A stretch of 64,000 nucleotides of DNA from Croceibacterium_B sp963811255 (GTDB taxonomy: Bacteria > Pseudomonadota > Alphaproteobacteria > Sphingomonadales > Sphingomonadaceae). Numbering within the stretch: the stretch's first letter is position 1; every line of letters starts with the position of its first letter. The notes beneath the pieces were generated by a model that saw nothing but the letters and a program-made list of their open reading frames with translations, was not told the origin of the DNA and ran no database searches. Position numbers and translations under genes: made by a program. Below are positions 19,622-28,005 of this stretch, piece by piece. The stretch is taken from the NCBI GenBank assembly GCA_963811255.1, contig CAWEQI010000001.1:62001-126000 (forward strand). Reading direction: 5' to 3'.

Positions 19622-20723
19622 ATGGACGAGGACCAGCCCGCTCCCGGCCTGCGCAAGATCATCCATGTCGACATGGATGCGTTCTTCGCCAGCGTCGAGC
19701 AGCGCGACAATCCGGAGTTGCGCGGCAAGCCGGTCGCGGTCGGCGGGTCGAGCGGACGCGGAGTGGTCGCGGCGGCGAGCTACGAATCGCGCAAGTTCGG
19801 GGTGAGGAGTGCGATGCCCTCGCTCACCGCCAAGCGTCTGTGCCCCGACCTGATCTTCTGCAAGCCCCGGTTCGAGCGCTACCGGGAGGTCAGCCAGCAA
19901 GTCCGCGAAATCTTCCGCCACTATACCCCGCACGTCGAGCCGCTGAGCCTCGACGAAGCCTATCTCGACGTCACCGACGACATCCACGGGATCGGCAGCG
20001 CCACGCGCATCGCCGAGCTGATCCGCGCCCGCATCCGCGAGGAAACGCAGCTCACCGCCAGCGCCGGCGTCTCCTACAACAAGTTCCTCGCCAAGCTCGC
20101 CAGCGACCAGAACAAGCCCGACGGCCTGTGCGTAATCCGCCCCGGCCAGGGCGCGGCCTTCGTCGCCGGGCTGCCGGTGCGGCGGTTCCACGGCGTCGGC
20201 CCGCGTGGGGCGGAGAAGATGGCCAAGCTCGGCATCGAGACCGGCGCCGACCTCGCGGCGAAGGACATCGCCTGGCTGCGCGCCAATTTCGGCAGCTTCG
20301 CCGATTACCTCTATCGCGCGGCGCGCGGGATCGACTTGCGCCCGGTGAGCGCCAACCGTCCGCGCAAGTCGCTCGGCGGTGAGCGGACGTTCAACGACGA
20401 CATCTCCAGCGGCCCGGCCCTGCGCTCCGCGCTCGACGACATTATCGAGATCGTCTGGGACCGGATCGCCGAGCATGAGACCCGCGGCCGCACGGTGACG
20501 CTCAAGCTCAAGTTCACCGATTTCCAGATCATGACCCGGGCAAAGTCGCTCGACCGTCCGATCGACGGCAAGGCCGAGTTCGCCCGAAGTCTCCCGCGAA
20601 ATTCTCGATGAGGCCCTGCCGCTGCCGATGCCGGTGCGGCTGATGGGTCTGACGCTGTCGAACCTCGAAGGCGAGGAAGGCGAGGAGCGCCCGCCCGACA
20701 CCGCTCAGCTGTCGCTGTTGTAA
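19622..20723 (+). CDS. dinB: DNA polymerase IV (Y family), one frameshift near the C-terminus
   Basis: The catalytic carboxylates are present: HVDMDAFFASVE (Asp17, Asp19) and SLDEAYLDV (Asp111, Glu112). The SAGVSYNKFLAKLASD and FHGVGPRGAEKM (helix-hairpin-helix) blocks are typical of DinB, an error-prone translesion polymerase. An extra C near 20584 shifts the frame; without it the protein continues EVSREILDEALPLPMPVRLM and ends SLL at 20723 (~366 aa). The 3' end overlaps the 3' end of the convergent NUDIX gene by 19 bases. No LexA-type GTTC-N7-GTTC site is visible upstream. Confidence 0.92.
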
Positions 20724-21187
20724 TATTCGGGGAAGGCGAGCCTCAGCCGATATGTCGCGAAGCTGACCACGCCCGGCGGCAAGCCGTCGAGCGCGAACCA
20801 GCCGCTGTCGATCACTTCGCGCCCGTCGGGCCGCGGCTCGCCGGCGAAACGCGCGGTGATCACGAACGCACGGTGCGGCGCGCCGTAGAGGACCTCGTCG
20901 AACTGCACCGCCAGCTCGGCCTGCTCGAGCGCACAGCCAAGCTCCTCGCGCATCTCGCGCCGGGCGCAGGCGAGCGGATCCTCGTCGCGGCCGAGGCCGC
21001 CGCCGGGCAACGCCCATTGGCCCGAGCCATAGCTGTGGCGGACGAGAAACACCCGGCCCTCTTCGTCGACGGCGATCACCGACACGCCTGCGGTCGCCGG
21101 CTTGGCGAACTTGACCCAGCGCATGCGCAATCGATGCCCGACCCGCAGGATCAGCCGATGCAACGGCGCCGGGATCAGGCGAAACAT
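20705..21187 (-). CDS. NUDIX hydrolase (160 aa)
   Basis: The Nudix box is perfect: GGLGRDEDPLACARREMREE fits Gx5Ex7REUxEExGU. The protein begins MFRLIPAPLHRLILRVGHRL and has an N-terminal extension before the barrel (AGVSVIAVDEEGRVFLVRHSYGSG). It hydrolyses a nucleoside-diphosphate-linked substrate, not definable from sequence. The ATG at 21187 lies within the 3' end of the 6-phosphogluconolactonase gene (stop at 21175), so the two are translationally coupled. It converges on dinB. Confidence 0.9.
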   Translation of the reverse strand: MFRLIPAPLHRLILRVGHRLRMRWVKFAKPATAGVSVIAVDEEGRVFLVRHSYGSGQWALPGGGLGRDEDPLACARREMREELGCALEQAELAVQFDEVLYGAPHRAFVITARFAGEPRPDGREVIDSGWFALDGLPPGVVSFATYRLRLAFPEYYNSDS

Positions 21188-21789
21188 GTCACCGGCTGGC
21201 GCGCGGCGCCGAGCAGGCGGGCGATCGGCAAATCGTTTCCGCCCCGCGCCGCTGCCTCGAACAGCGCGCGCTTCTCCGCCCCGCGAATGACGAACAGCAA
21301 TTCGTCGGCGTCGAGCAGCGCGGGAATCGTCAGCGTGATGCGGTCGAACGGCGCCTCCGGCGGCAGCGGGTCGGGCGTGAGCCTGCGGATGCGCTGCGGA
21401 TCGTCGGCGCGCGGCTCCGTGCTGGGAAACAGCGAGGCGATGTGCCCGTCCCCGCCCATGCCGAGCCAGGCGAGCGCGAAATGCGGCACCTCTTCCATCG
21501 CATTGAGCGTAACGACTTCGGCGCCCGCCGGCTCCATCAGCGCGCGGATGCGCCCGGTGTTGCTGGCCGGATGGTCCTCCGGGACCTCTCGGTCGTCGCC
21601 TGGCCAGATGGTTAGCCGCCGCCAGTCGAGCGGCATCGCGGCGAGTCGCTCGAGGATCGGGAACGGGGTAGAACCGCCCGGAACGGTAATCGCCACCGGC
21701 TCGTCGTTCGCCGCCAGCGCTGCCGTCAGCCGGTCGTGCAGCCATTCGGTGATTTGCGCATCGTCCGCGCCTTCGATGATGTTGATCAT
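21175..21789 (-). CDS. pgl: 6-phosphogluconolactonase
   Basis: 204 aa, the usual length of the bacterial DevB-type enzyme. Signatures: VAITVPGGSTPFPILERLA (phosphate loop), LTIWPGDDREVPEDHPASN (the usual DERxVPxxHxxSN) and LAWLGMGGDGHIASLFP. It hydrolyses 6-phosphogluconolactone in the oxidative pentose phosphate or Entner-Doudoroff route. Note DDREV in place of the more common DERWV. The start MINIIEGADDAQITEWLHD is at 21789. zwf and edd are not in the window. Confidence 0.9.
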   Translation of the reverse strand: MINIIEGADDAQITEWLHDRLTAALAANDEPVAITVPGGSTPFPILERLAAMPLDWRRLTIWPGDDREVPEDHPASNTGRIRALMEPAGAEVVTLNAMEEVPHFALAWLGMGGDGHIASLFPSTEPRADDPQRIRRLTPDPLPPEAPFDRITLTIPALLDADELLFVIRGAEKRALFEAAARGGNDLPIARLLGAARQPVTCFA

Positions 21790-21821
21790 GGGCCGGACCG
21801 TAGGCCCTGCGGGCCCGCGTG

Positions 21822-22385
21822 TCAGCCGATCACACCGCGCGCCGACAACGCGACGACGATCGCCGCCAGCATGAACAGCCCGCTCACGCCGAGCCGCACG
21901 GCCCGCAGCGGCACGCGTCTCTCCCACTCGGCTCCCGAGGCCCAGGCGGCGGTCAGCACCGCTCCGCTGCCGAGCACGCCGCCCGCGGCGGCCAGCGCCG
22001 GCGCGCCGGTCGCGACCGAAAGCGCGAGGACGAAGAATCGGGCGGCGTCGGTCACCTGCCCGGCAAGCAGCACCAGCGCCATCGCCCCGAGCGAGCGGGT
22101 CGGCTCGGCCGGCGCCGCGCGCGACCGGATGAACAGCAGCTCGAGCGAGGACACCGCAAGCGCCGCGGCGACGAACATCGCCTTGGCCGCCGGGGCCATC
22201 AGCGGCGCCAGCCACGCCCCCGCCCAGGCCGCCAGCGCGGCGGTCGCGGCCGCAGTGACCCAGCACACAACGAGCAACCCGGCGCCGGCCCCGAGCGCCC
22301 CCGAGAGCCGCGCCGTCTGCAAGGCGATCGGCGCGCCGATCATCGCCAGCGCGGAGGTCAGCAGGGCAAGGAACAGCGCCGGCAT
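21822..22385 (-). CDS. Six-helix integral membrane protein, possibly a degenerate GDT1-like protein
   Basis: 187 aa and almost wholly hydrophobic. It has two similar halves: MPALFLALLTSALAMIGAPI at the start and LGAMALVLLAGQVTDAARFF around residue 105. The size, the repeat layout and the placement of a short polar motif in helix 1 of each half recall the TMEM165/GDT1 cation transporters, but the ExGDKT motif is not conserved (MIGAPI and QVTDAA instead). Function is therefore unknown. It is separated from pgl by ~30 bases and probably shares its transcript. Confidence 0.6.
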   Translation of the reverse strand: MPALFLALLTSALAMIGAPIALQTARLSGALGAGAGLLVVCWVTAAATAALAAWAGAWLAPLMAPAAKAMFVAAALAVSSLELLFIRSRAAPAEPTRSLGAMALVLLAGQVTDAARFFVLALSVATGAPALAAAGGVLGSGAVLTAAWASGAEWERRVPLRAVRLGVSGLFMLAAIVVALSARGVIG

Positions 22386-22416
22386 CGCGCCGCTGTATCA
22401 GCTATCCGCGGCAAAA

Positions 22417-22490
22417 TGGAGCGGGCGAAGGGAATCGAACCCTCGTCGTAAGCTTGGGAAGCTTCTGCTCTGCCATTGAGCTACGCCCGC
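22417..22490 (-). tRNA. tRNA-Gly (anticodon CCC)
   Basis: On the minus strand the sequence GCGGGCGTAGCTCAATGGCA starts at 22490 and folds as a standard cloverleaf. The anticodon loop is TTCCCAA, so the anticodon is CCC; the T arm is GGGTTCGATTCCC; the acceptor stem GCGGGCG/CGCCCGC is followed by T-CCA, with CCA encoded in the genome. It closely resembles E. coli glyU. Confidence 0.95.
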
Positions 22491-22624
22491 GTGCGGGGGG
22501 CGATTGCCACAGCGATCCGGCACCGGTCAATACAAAGCGCAACGCCCGCGTTGACAACGCCCCCGCCGCCCCGCTATCGGCGCGCCCCTACCCGCCGCAC
22601 GGCCGAACGCCGGCGCGGCCATGT

Positions 22625-22711
22625 GCCCGGATGGCGGAATTGGTAGACGCACCGTCTTCAGGTGGCGGCGCTCGCAAGGGCGTGGAGGTTCGAGTCCTCT
22701 TCCGGGCACCA
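22625..22711 (+). tRNA. tRNA-Leu (anticodon CAG)
   Basis: Begins GCCCGGATGGCGGAATTGGT, a class II tRNA start. The anticodon loop TTCAGGT gives CAG. The variable arm (GGCGCTCGCAAGGGCGT) is long, as in tRNA-Leu, followed by GGTTCGAGTCC and TCCGGGC with an encoded CCA (22709-22711). 87 bases including CCA. Confidence 0.95.
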
Positions 22712-22734
22712 TTTTCCCGACGCGACCGCCGAGC

Positions 22735-23685
22735 TCAGCGCCCCGCCACCCTCGCGCCCTGAATGTCGACCACCCGCGGGCTGCGCTTGAACAGGTCGGC
22801 GAACGGATCGTCGCCGGTCTCCAGCTGATGCGGCTCGGTCCCTTCGCGGACGGTGGTGCGGCGCATGTCGCGCTTGTACTTCGAATAGTCGTATTCGCCG
22901 CCCCGATGCATGCTGCACAGGTTGTCCCAGATGACCATGTCGCCGACGTGCCACTCGACCTTGAAGACGTATTGCGGCTGGGTGCAGTGCTCGATCAGCT
23001 GCTTTATCAAGGCGCGGCCTTCTTCCTTCGGCATGCCCTCGATATCCATCGTGTGCGCGGCGATGAACAGCGCCTTGCGGCCCGAGCCCTTGTGGACGTG
23101 GACCAGCGGATGCTTGGCGCGGGGGCGCTGCTCGATCTCCTCGTCGGGAATGTCGGCTCCGGCCAGCTTGCGGCTCCACCACAAGGTGTTGATGCCGACC
23201 TTGTCCTCGAGGAAATCCTTCATCTCCTGCGGCAGGTCCTCGTAGGCGCTGCGGGTGTCGGCGAACCAGGTCTCGCCGCCTTCGGGCGGCACCTCGTGGG
23301 CGAGCAGGATCGAATAGCTGGTACGCTTTTCCATGAACGCGCTGTCGGTGTGCCACAGGCGGTCGCCCTTGCGGTACTGGATCGCCGCCGGGTCCTGGGT
23401 GACCTCGCCCTGGACGTTGAGGTTGGAGGCGTCGAACAGCTCGCGATACGGCAGGCGGTACGGCACACCCTCGCGCCGCGGGACGCGCTCGAGATAGCCG
23501 AAGTTGCGGCTGAATTCGACGTGGTCTTCGTCGGACATGTGGGTGTCGCGCCACACGGTGACGCCATACCTGTCCATCGCGTCGGTGACCCCTTTGACCT
23601 CGTCCGCGGTCAGCTTGCGGGTCAGATCGAGCCCCGAGCAGACGGCGCCGAAGCGCGGCAGGATCGGTTCGACTTTCAGCGGCAT
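22735..23685 (-). CDS. TauD/TfdA-family Fe(II)/2-oxoglutarate dioxygenase
   Basis: 316 aa. The iron triad is visible: HTD at residues 112-114 (LWHTDSAFME) and a distal His260 (CSMHRGGEYD), with an Arg near 276 (DMRRTTVR) for 2-oxoglutarate. The closest known types are TfdA (2,4-dichlorophenoxyacetate), TauD (taurine) and alkyl-sulfate dioxygenases; the H-x-D-SAF and RGGEYDYSKY blocks favour the TfdA-like group. A 22-bp near-perfect palindrome lies at -18 to -39 of the start, a likely operator. The gene is monocistronic. Confidence 0.87.
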   Translation of the reverse strand: MPLKVEPILPRFGAVCSGLDLTRKLTADEVKGVTDAMDRYGVTVWRDTHMSDEDHVEFSRNFGYLERVPRREGVPYRLPYRELFDASNLNVQGEVTQDPAAIQYRKGDRLWHTDSAFMEKRTSYSILLAHEVPPEGGETWFADTRSAYEDLPQEMKDFLEDKVGINTLWWSRKLAGADIPDEEIEQRPRAKHPLVHVHKGSGRKALFIAAHTMDIEGMPKEEGRALIKQLIEHCTQPQYVFKVEWHVGDMVIWDNLCSMHRGGEYDYSKYKRDMRRTTVREGTEPHQLETGDDPFADLFKRSPRVVDIQGARVAGR

Positions 23686-23702
23686 CGCGACTCTCCAACA
23701 AA

Positions 23703-23724
23703 ATTACGTAGCATGCTACATAAT
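23703..23724. promoter_or_regulatory. 22-bp palindromic operator upstream of the dioxygenase gene
   Basis: ATTACGTAGC and GCTACATAAT meet around a central AT, giving a 22-base inverted repeat with a single mismatched pair; the inner GTAGCATGCTAC is perfect. It lies 18-39 bases upstream of the ATG at 23685, where a repressor or activator of the MarR or GntR type would overlap the promoter. No regulator gene is adjacent. Confidence 0.7.
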
Positions 23725-23955
23725 GCGTTCGCAGGGCGATTTGAAGACCTTTCGTCCTCTCGCAGCGCTTCCCGAGCCCACCCGAATCGGGTGACACATC
23801 GGCCACCTGTCACCCGCCCTGCCCGCTCTACGACGCTGTATTTCAACGCAACTTTGTCGTGGGCGAGGGGTGACACTTTGCACAGCGCGATCCCGGCCCC
23901 GGGGACTCGGCAGGGGCAGACCCTGCCAAGCCGTGCGCGAGTAGGAAAGCGAAAT

Positions 23956-24408
23956 CTACGCCGGCCGCTTGCGCTGGAGCGAGGCGCGCTTGCAGTGGGC
24001 GACCAGCTCGCCGTTCTGGTTGTAGGCGCGGTGGGCGAAGGTGACGATGCCCTGGTGCGGGCGGCTCTTGCTTTCGCGCACTTCGAGCACTTCGGTCTCG
24101 ATCCGCAGCGTGTCACCGACGAAGATCGGCGCGGGAAAGCGCACCTCGTCCCAGCCGAGGTTGGCGACGGCGGTGCCTTGCGTGGTGTCGTTGACCGAAA
24201 TGCCGACCATCAGCCCGAGGGTGAAGCACGAGTTGACCAGGATCTGCCCGTAGTCGGTGCTCTTCATGTACTCGGCGTCGAGATGCAGCGGCGCGGGGTT
24301 GTGGGTCAGCGCGCTCATCAGCAGGTTGTCGGTCTCGGTAACCGTGCGCCGCAGCGGATGGTCGAACACGCGTCCGACCTCGAACTCCTCGAACCACAAT
24401 CCGGCCAT
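23956..24408 (-). CDS. MaoC-family hot-dog dehydratase
   Basis: 150 aa. It starts MAGLWFEEFEVGRVFDHPLR and has the hydratase-2 pattern: TETDNLLMSALTHNPAPLHLDAEY, where Asp and His (residues near 27 and 36) would form the catalytic pair, and GLMVGISVNDTT. Members hydrate enoyl-CoA or mesaconyl-CoA type substrates. The neighbourhood (acyl-CoA dehydrogenase 1.3 kb away) fits acyl-CoA metabolism, but the substrate is unknown. It is divergent from the lipoprotein gene at 24500. Confidence 0.85.
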   Translation of the reverse strand: MAGLWFEEFEVGRVFDHPLRRTVTETDNLLMSALTHNPAPLHLDAEYMKSTDYGQILVNSCFTLGLMVGISVNDTTQGTAVANLGWDEVRFPAPIFVGDTLRIETEVLEVRESKSRPHQGIVTFAHRAYNQNGELVAHCKRASLQRKRPA

Positions 24409-24499
24409 CGCTTGCCTCCTTGAAGCGCGCCCTAGCATGTCCGGCGGCCGGAAAGGAACGCCCTCCCGATCGTTGAAACGCGACCACGGAGGCAATCCC

Positions 24500-24973
24500 A
24501 TGCGCATTCTTTCGGCCGCGGCGCTCGCCGCGCTGGCCCTCGCGGGCTGTAGCGACAGGAAGGGTCCGGCGCCCGAAACGTCCGCGAGCGAGGCGCCCGC
24601 GAGCTCTCCGGCGGCGCCGGCGCCGAGCGCGAGCCCCGCTGGCGGTGCGGCTGCCTCAAAGGAAATACCCGTGGCGCTGCAGGGACGCTGGGGACTGGCA
24701 CCGGCCGACTGCACTTCGACACGCGGGGATGCCAAGGGCTTGCTGACGATCGGGCCGGACACACTCGAGTTCTACGAATCGCGCGCCAAGTTGGGGCAGG
24801 TGAAAGAGCGAGACGAGAGCCGCATCCGGGCGGACTTCCAGTTCGTCGGCGAGGGCATGAGCTGGAGCCGCGACGAAGGGCTCGAGGCGCGGGACGACGG
24901 CAAGACGCTGATACGTCGCGAGTATGGTAAGGATGCCGCGCCGGATCCGTTGCGCTATACCCGCTGCCCATGA
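24500..24973 (+). CDS. Lipoprotein of unknown function (157 aa)
   Basis: ATG at 24500: MRILSAAALAALALAGCSDR with a lipobox (LAGC). A Pro/Ala/Ser-rich linker (~residues 22-52) is followed by a small domain starting IPVALQGRWGLAPADCTSTR and ending CP. The two Cys residues (in ADCTS and the terminal RCP) could form a disulfide. This layout is known for small sphingomonad lipoproteins without function. The stop overlaps the RidA start (ATGA, 24970-24973), so three small genes in a row are coupled. Confidence 0.75.
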   Translation: MRILSAAALAALALAGCSDRKGPAPETSASEAPASSPAAPAPSASPAGGAAASKEIPVALQGRWGLAPADCTSTRGDAKGLLTIGPDTLEFYESRAKLGQVKERDESRIRADFQFVGEGMSWSRDEGLEARDDGKTLIRREYGKDAAPDPLRYTRCP

Positions 24974-25362
24974 GCCGACGCACCCGCATCCCACCGCTAA
25001 GCCCATTCGAGGAGCAGGCCGGGTTCACCCGCGCCTTGCGCGCCGGCAGCCGGATCGTCGTGTCGGGCACGGTCGGTGTCGAGACCGACGGCTCGGTCTC
25101 GACCGAGGCCGGCGCCCAGGCCGGGCGCTGCTTCGCCCTGATCCGCGAATATGTCGAGCAACTCGGTGGGCGCGTGGACGATATCGTGCGGGTGCGGATG
25201 TTCGTGACCGACATCGCCGACGCCGATGCGGTCACCGGCGCCTTCACCCGCGCGCTCGGCCACGTGCGGCCGACGGGAACCCTGGTGGCGGTTGCCGCGC
25301 TGTATCGGCCGGAATGGAAGGTGGAGATCGAAGCCGAAGCCGTCGTGGGAGACGAAGCGTGA
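24970..25362 (+). CDS. RidA/YjgF-family protein
   Basis: 130 aa. It reads ...GSRIVVSGTVGVETDGSVST..., then AGAQAGRCFALIREYVEQLG and VRVRMFVTDIADADAVTGAF, the usual RidA fold marks. It contains the conserved VRVRMFVTD segment with the catalytic-type Arg (RidA Arg105 region: HVRPTGTLVAV). RidA proteins deaminate reactive enamine/imine intermediates made by PLP enzymes. ATGA overlap with the lipoprotein upstream and GTGA overlap with the I78 gene downstream suggest one transcript. Confidence 0.88.
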   Translation: MSRRTRIPPLSPFEEQAGFTRALRAGSRIVVSGTVGVETDGSVSTEAGAQAGRCFALIREYVEQLGGRVDDIVRVRMFVTDIADADAVTGAFTRALGHVRPTGTLVAVAALYRPEWKVEIEAEAVVGDEA

Positions 25363-25658
25363 AGTGCGCCGCCATCGTTGCCGCGCTGGCGCTCGCCGGC
25401 TGCGCGGCTGCCGCTCCGCCGCCCGACGCGGCGCCGCCCGCGCACGACATCCAGGGCACCTGCCGGCGCGAACCGGGGCAGCGTTTCGTCGGCATGAAGG
25501 CGACCGGCGACCTCGCCCGGCAAATGCTCGCCGCGACGGGCGCGAAAATCCTCCGCTGGGTGCCGCCGCGCACAGCGGTGACGATGGACTTCAATCCCAG
25601 CCGGCTGACGGTCAGCTACGATGACGATTATGTGATCACGAAAGTGAGCTGCACGTAG
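25359..25658 (+). CDS. I78-family peptidase inhibitor, lipoprotein form
   Basis: The GTG start at 25359 overlaps the RidA stop (GTGA). The 99-aa product begins MKCAAIVAALALAGCAAAAP with a lipobox. The I78 motif follows: CRREPGQRFVGMKATGDLARQ, KILRWVPPRTAVTMDFNPSR and LTVSYDDDYVITKVSC. Family members inhibit serine peptidases with a potato-inhibitor-like fold. It is probably anchored in the envelope and may guard against external proteases. Confidence 0.85.
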   Translation: MKCAAIVAALALAGCAAAAPPPDAAPPAHDIQGTCRREPGQRFVGMKATGDLARQMLAATGAKILRWVPPRTAVTMDFNPSRLTVSYDDDYVITKVSCT

Positions 25659-25723
25659 GCATAGACCCTTCTCGCGAAGGAAGAGTCGTTGCAACAGAAA
25701 CCGTCTCGCGGCATGGGCAACGC

Positions 25724-26869
25724 ATGACCGGCCAGTTCGAACTCACCGACGATCAGCTCGCGATTCAGGAGATGGCGAAGCGGTTTACCGCCGACGAAGT
25801 CGCCCCGCATGCGGGGGACTGGGACGAGAAGCACATTTTTCCGCGCGACACGATTCGGGCCGCGGCCGAGCTCGGGTTCGGGGCGATCTACGTGAGCGAA
25901 GATTCGGGCGGGATCGGCCTCGGGCGGCTCGAGGCGGCGCTGATCATGGAGGCGATGGCCTACGGCTGCCCCAGCACCAGCGCGTTCATATCGATCCACA
26001 ACATGGCCGCGTGGATGATCGACCGGTTTGGCTCGCAGGCCGTCAAGGACAAGTATCTTCCAAGCCTGATCGGGATGGAGAAATTCGCCAGCTACTGCCT
26101 GACCGAGCCGAGCAGCGGCTCCGACGCCGCGGCGCTCAAGACCAAGGCCGTCCGCGATGGCGACGACTGGCTGGTCACCGGAACCAAGCAATTCATCTCA
26201 GGCGGCGGCGAGAACGAGGTTTACCTGACCATGGTCCGCACCGGCGAGGAGGGGCCCAAGGGCATCTCGTGCCTGGTGATCGACAAGGACATGCCCGGCG
26301 TCAGCTTCGGGGCACAAGAGAAGAAGCTCGGCTGGCACTCGCAGCCGACCGCCGCGCTCAACCTCGACAATGTCCGCGTGCCGGCGGAGAACATCGTCGG
26401 CGGCGAAGGCGAAGGCTTTCGCATCGCCATGGCCGGGCTCGACGGCGGGCGGATTAACATTGGCGCGTGCTCGCTCGGCGGGGCGCAACGTTGCCTGGAC
26501 GAGGCGGTGCGCTACACCAAGGAGCGCCAGCAATTCGGCCAGGCGATCGCCGATTTTCAGAATACGCAGTTCACGCTGGCCGACATGGCGACCGACCTCG
26601 AAGCCGCCCGCGCGCTGCTCTATCGCGCGGCGGTGAAAGTGACCGACAACGCGCCCGACAAGACGCGCTTCGCGGCGATGGCCAAGCGTTTCGCCACCGA
26701 CGCGGGGAGCGCGGTGGTCGACCGCGCGCTGCAGCTTCACGGCGGTTACGGCTACCTGCAGGACTATCCGATCGAGCGCTTCTGGCGCGATCTGAGGGTG
26801 CATTCGATTCTCGAGGGAACCAACCAGATCATGCGGATGATCGTTGGGCGAGACCTGTTGCGGCAGTGA
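25724..26869 (+). CDS. Acyl-CoA dehydrogenase, isobutyryl-CoA dehydrogenase type
   Basis: 381 aa, intact. Marks: ASYCLTEPSSGSDAAALKTKA (FAD/substrate loop), ERQQFGQAIADFQNTQFTLAD and the C-terminal HSILEGTNQIMRMIVGR, where Glu364 occupies the catalytic-base region of the family. It oxidises isobutyryl-CoA to methacrylyl-CoA in valine breakdown, passing electrons to ETF. The next gene, starting in a GTGA overlap, encodes the next-but-one step of the same pathway, which supports the substrate assignment. Confidence 0.87.
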   Translation: MTGQFELTDDQLAIQEMAKRFTADEVAPHAGDWDEKHIFPRDTIRAAAELGFGAIYVSEDSGGIGLGRLEAALIMEAMAYGCPSTSAFISIHNMAAWMIDRFGSQAVKDKYLPSLIGMEKFASYCLTEPSSGSDAAALKTKAVRDGDDWLVTGTKQFISGGGENEVYLTMVRTGEEGPKGISCLVIDKDMPGVSFGAQEKKLGWHSQPTAALNLDNVRVPAENIVGGEGEGFRIAMAGLDGGRINIGACSLGGAQRCLDEAVRYTKERQQFGQAIADFQNTQFTLADMATDLEAARALLYRAAVKVTDNAPDKTRFAAMAKRFATDAGSAVVDRALQLHGGYGYLQDYPIERFWRDLRVHSILEGTNQIMRMIVGRDLLRQ

Positions 26870-27936
26870 AGATTCGAGCCAACCCGATCGCCGAAGTTCA
26901 TCTCCACATCCACAGGCGTGTTGGGCACATCTCGCTCGCGCGGCCGAAGGCGCTGCATGCGCTGACGCAGGGGATGTGCGAAGCGATGAGCGCGGCGTTG
27001 CTTCAATGGCTTGACGATGCCGGAATCGAAGCGGTGCTGATCGACCATGCCGGGGGTCGCGGGTTTTGCGCCGGGGGCGACGTGGCGCTGGTGCGGCGCT
27101 CGGCGCTGGAGGATGGCGGCGCGGCTGGGCGGGCGTTCTTCTTCGCCGAGTACCGCCTTAACCACCTGCTGTTCACCTATCCGAAGCCGGTGGTCGCGTT
27201 CATGGACGGGGTGACGATGGGCGGCGGGGTCGGCATCTCGCAACCGGCCCGCTTCCGCGTTGCGACGGAGAACACGCTGTTCGCGATGCCCGAAGGCGCG
27301 ATCGGGCTGTTCCCCGACGTCGGCGCAGGGTGGTACCTGCCGCGTCTGCGCGGCCGCACCGGCGCCTTCATGGCGCTGACCGGAGCGCGGCTCGACGGCG
27401 GCGAGTGCCTGTGGGCCGGGCTCGCCACGCATTACCTGCCGAGCGATAGATTGCCCGAGGCGAAGGCGCGAATTGTCGAAGCGCCGAATGACGTCGGGAC
27501 GATCCTGGGCGAACTGTCAGCCGAACCGCCGCCCGCGCGCATCGCCGGCAATGCCAAAGCGATTGACCGCCTGTTCGCCTCCGACAGCCTGGAAACCATC
27601 GTCGCCGCACTCGCGGCCGACTCTTCGGACTGGGCGGCGAAGGAGCTGAAGGCGGTCGCCGCCAAGTGCCCGGCGACGGCCAAGGTCGCCTTGCGCGAAC
27701 TCTTCGAGGGCGCGGCCCGAACCGATTTCGCCGATGAGATGCGTGCCGAATACCGCATCGCCGCGCGGATGATGCTGCGGCCCGATTTTGCCGAAGGCGT
27801 GCGCGCGGTGCTGATCGACAAGGACAATTCGCCGAGGTGGAACCCGGCCTCGCCCGAAGGCGTGACCGGCGAGATGCTCGACGCCATCTTCGCTCCGCTC
27901 GGCGATAATGCGGAGTGGACGCCCTTCCCGGCTTAG
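26866..27936 (+). CDS. 3-hydroxyisobutyryl-CoA hydrolase (enoyl-CoA hydratase/isomerase family)
   Basis: 356 aa from a GTG start in GTGA overlap with the dehydrogenase. Crotonase-fold signatures with the hydrolase-type residues: GRGFCAGGDVALVRRSA (oxyanion loop), DGVTMGGGVGISQPARFRVATENTLFAMPE and GLFPDVGAGWYLPRL. The Glu/Asp pair in FAMPE and FPDVG is characteristic of HIBCH, which releases 3-hydroxyisobutyrate from its CoA ester in valine catabolism. It forms a two-gene operon with the preceding isobutyryl-CoA dehydrogenase. Confidence 0.9.
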   Translation: MKIRANPIAEVHLHIHRRVGHISLARPKALHALTQGMCEAMSAALLQWLDDAGIEAVLIDHAGGRGFCAGGDVALVRRSALEDGGAAGRAFFFAEYRLNHLLFTYPKPVVAFMDGVTMGGGVGISQPARFRVATENTLFAMPEGAIGLFPDVGAGWYLPRLRGRTGAFMALTGARLDGGECLWAGLATHYLPSDRLPEAKARIVEAPNDVGTILGELSAEPPPARIAGNAKAIDRLFASDSLETIVAALAADSSDWAAKELKAVAAKCPATAKVALRELFEGAARTDFADEMRAEYRIAARMMLRPDFAEGVRAVLIDKDNSPRWNPASPEGVTGEMLDAIFAPLGDNAEWTPFPA

Positions 27937-28005
27937 CGTCGCAAAAGAAAATCTCACGCTTCTGAACTCTTGCGGTTGTGCGCTGCAACAGGCAAGTCCA
28001 CGCCC

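Noticed and set aside
19535..20701. Minus-strand frame from 20701 running into the efflux transporter
   Set aside because: It is antisense to dinB; the transporter starts at ATG 19534, which gives the family's first membrane helix.
22417..22711. Possible integration site at the tRNA-Gly/tRNA-Leu pair
   Set aside because: No integrase, direct repeat of a tRNA 3' end or foreign gene block was found next to either tRNA.
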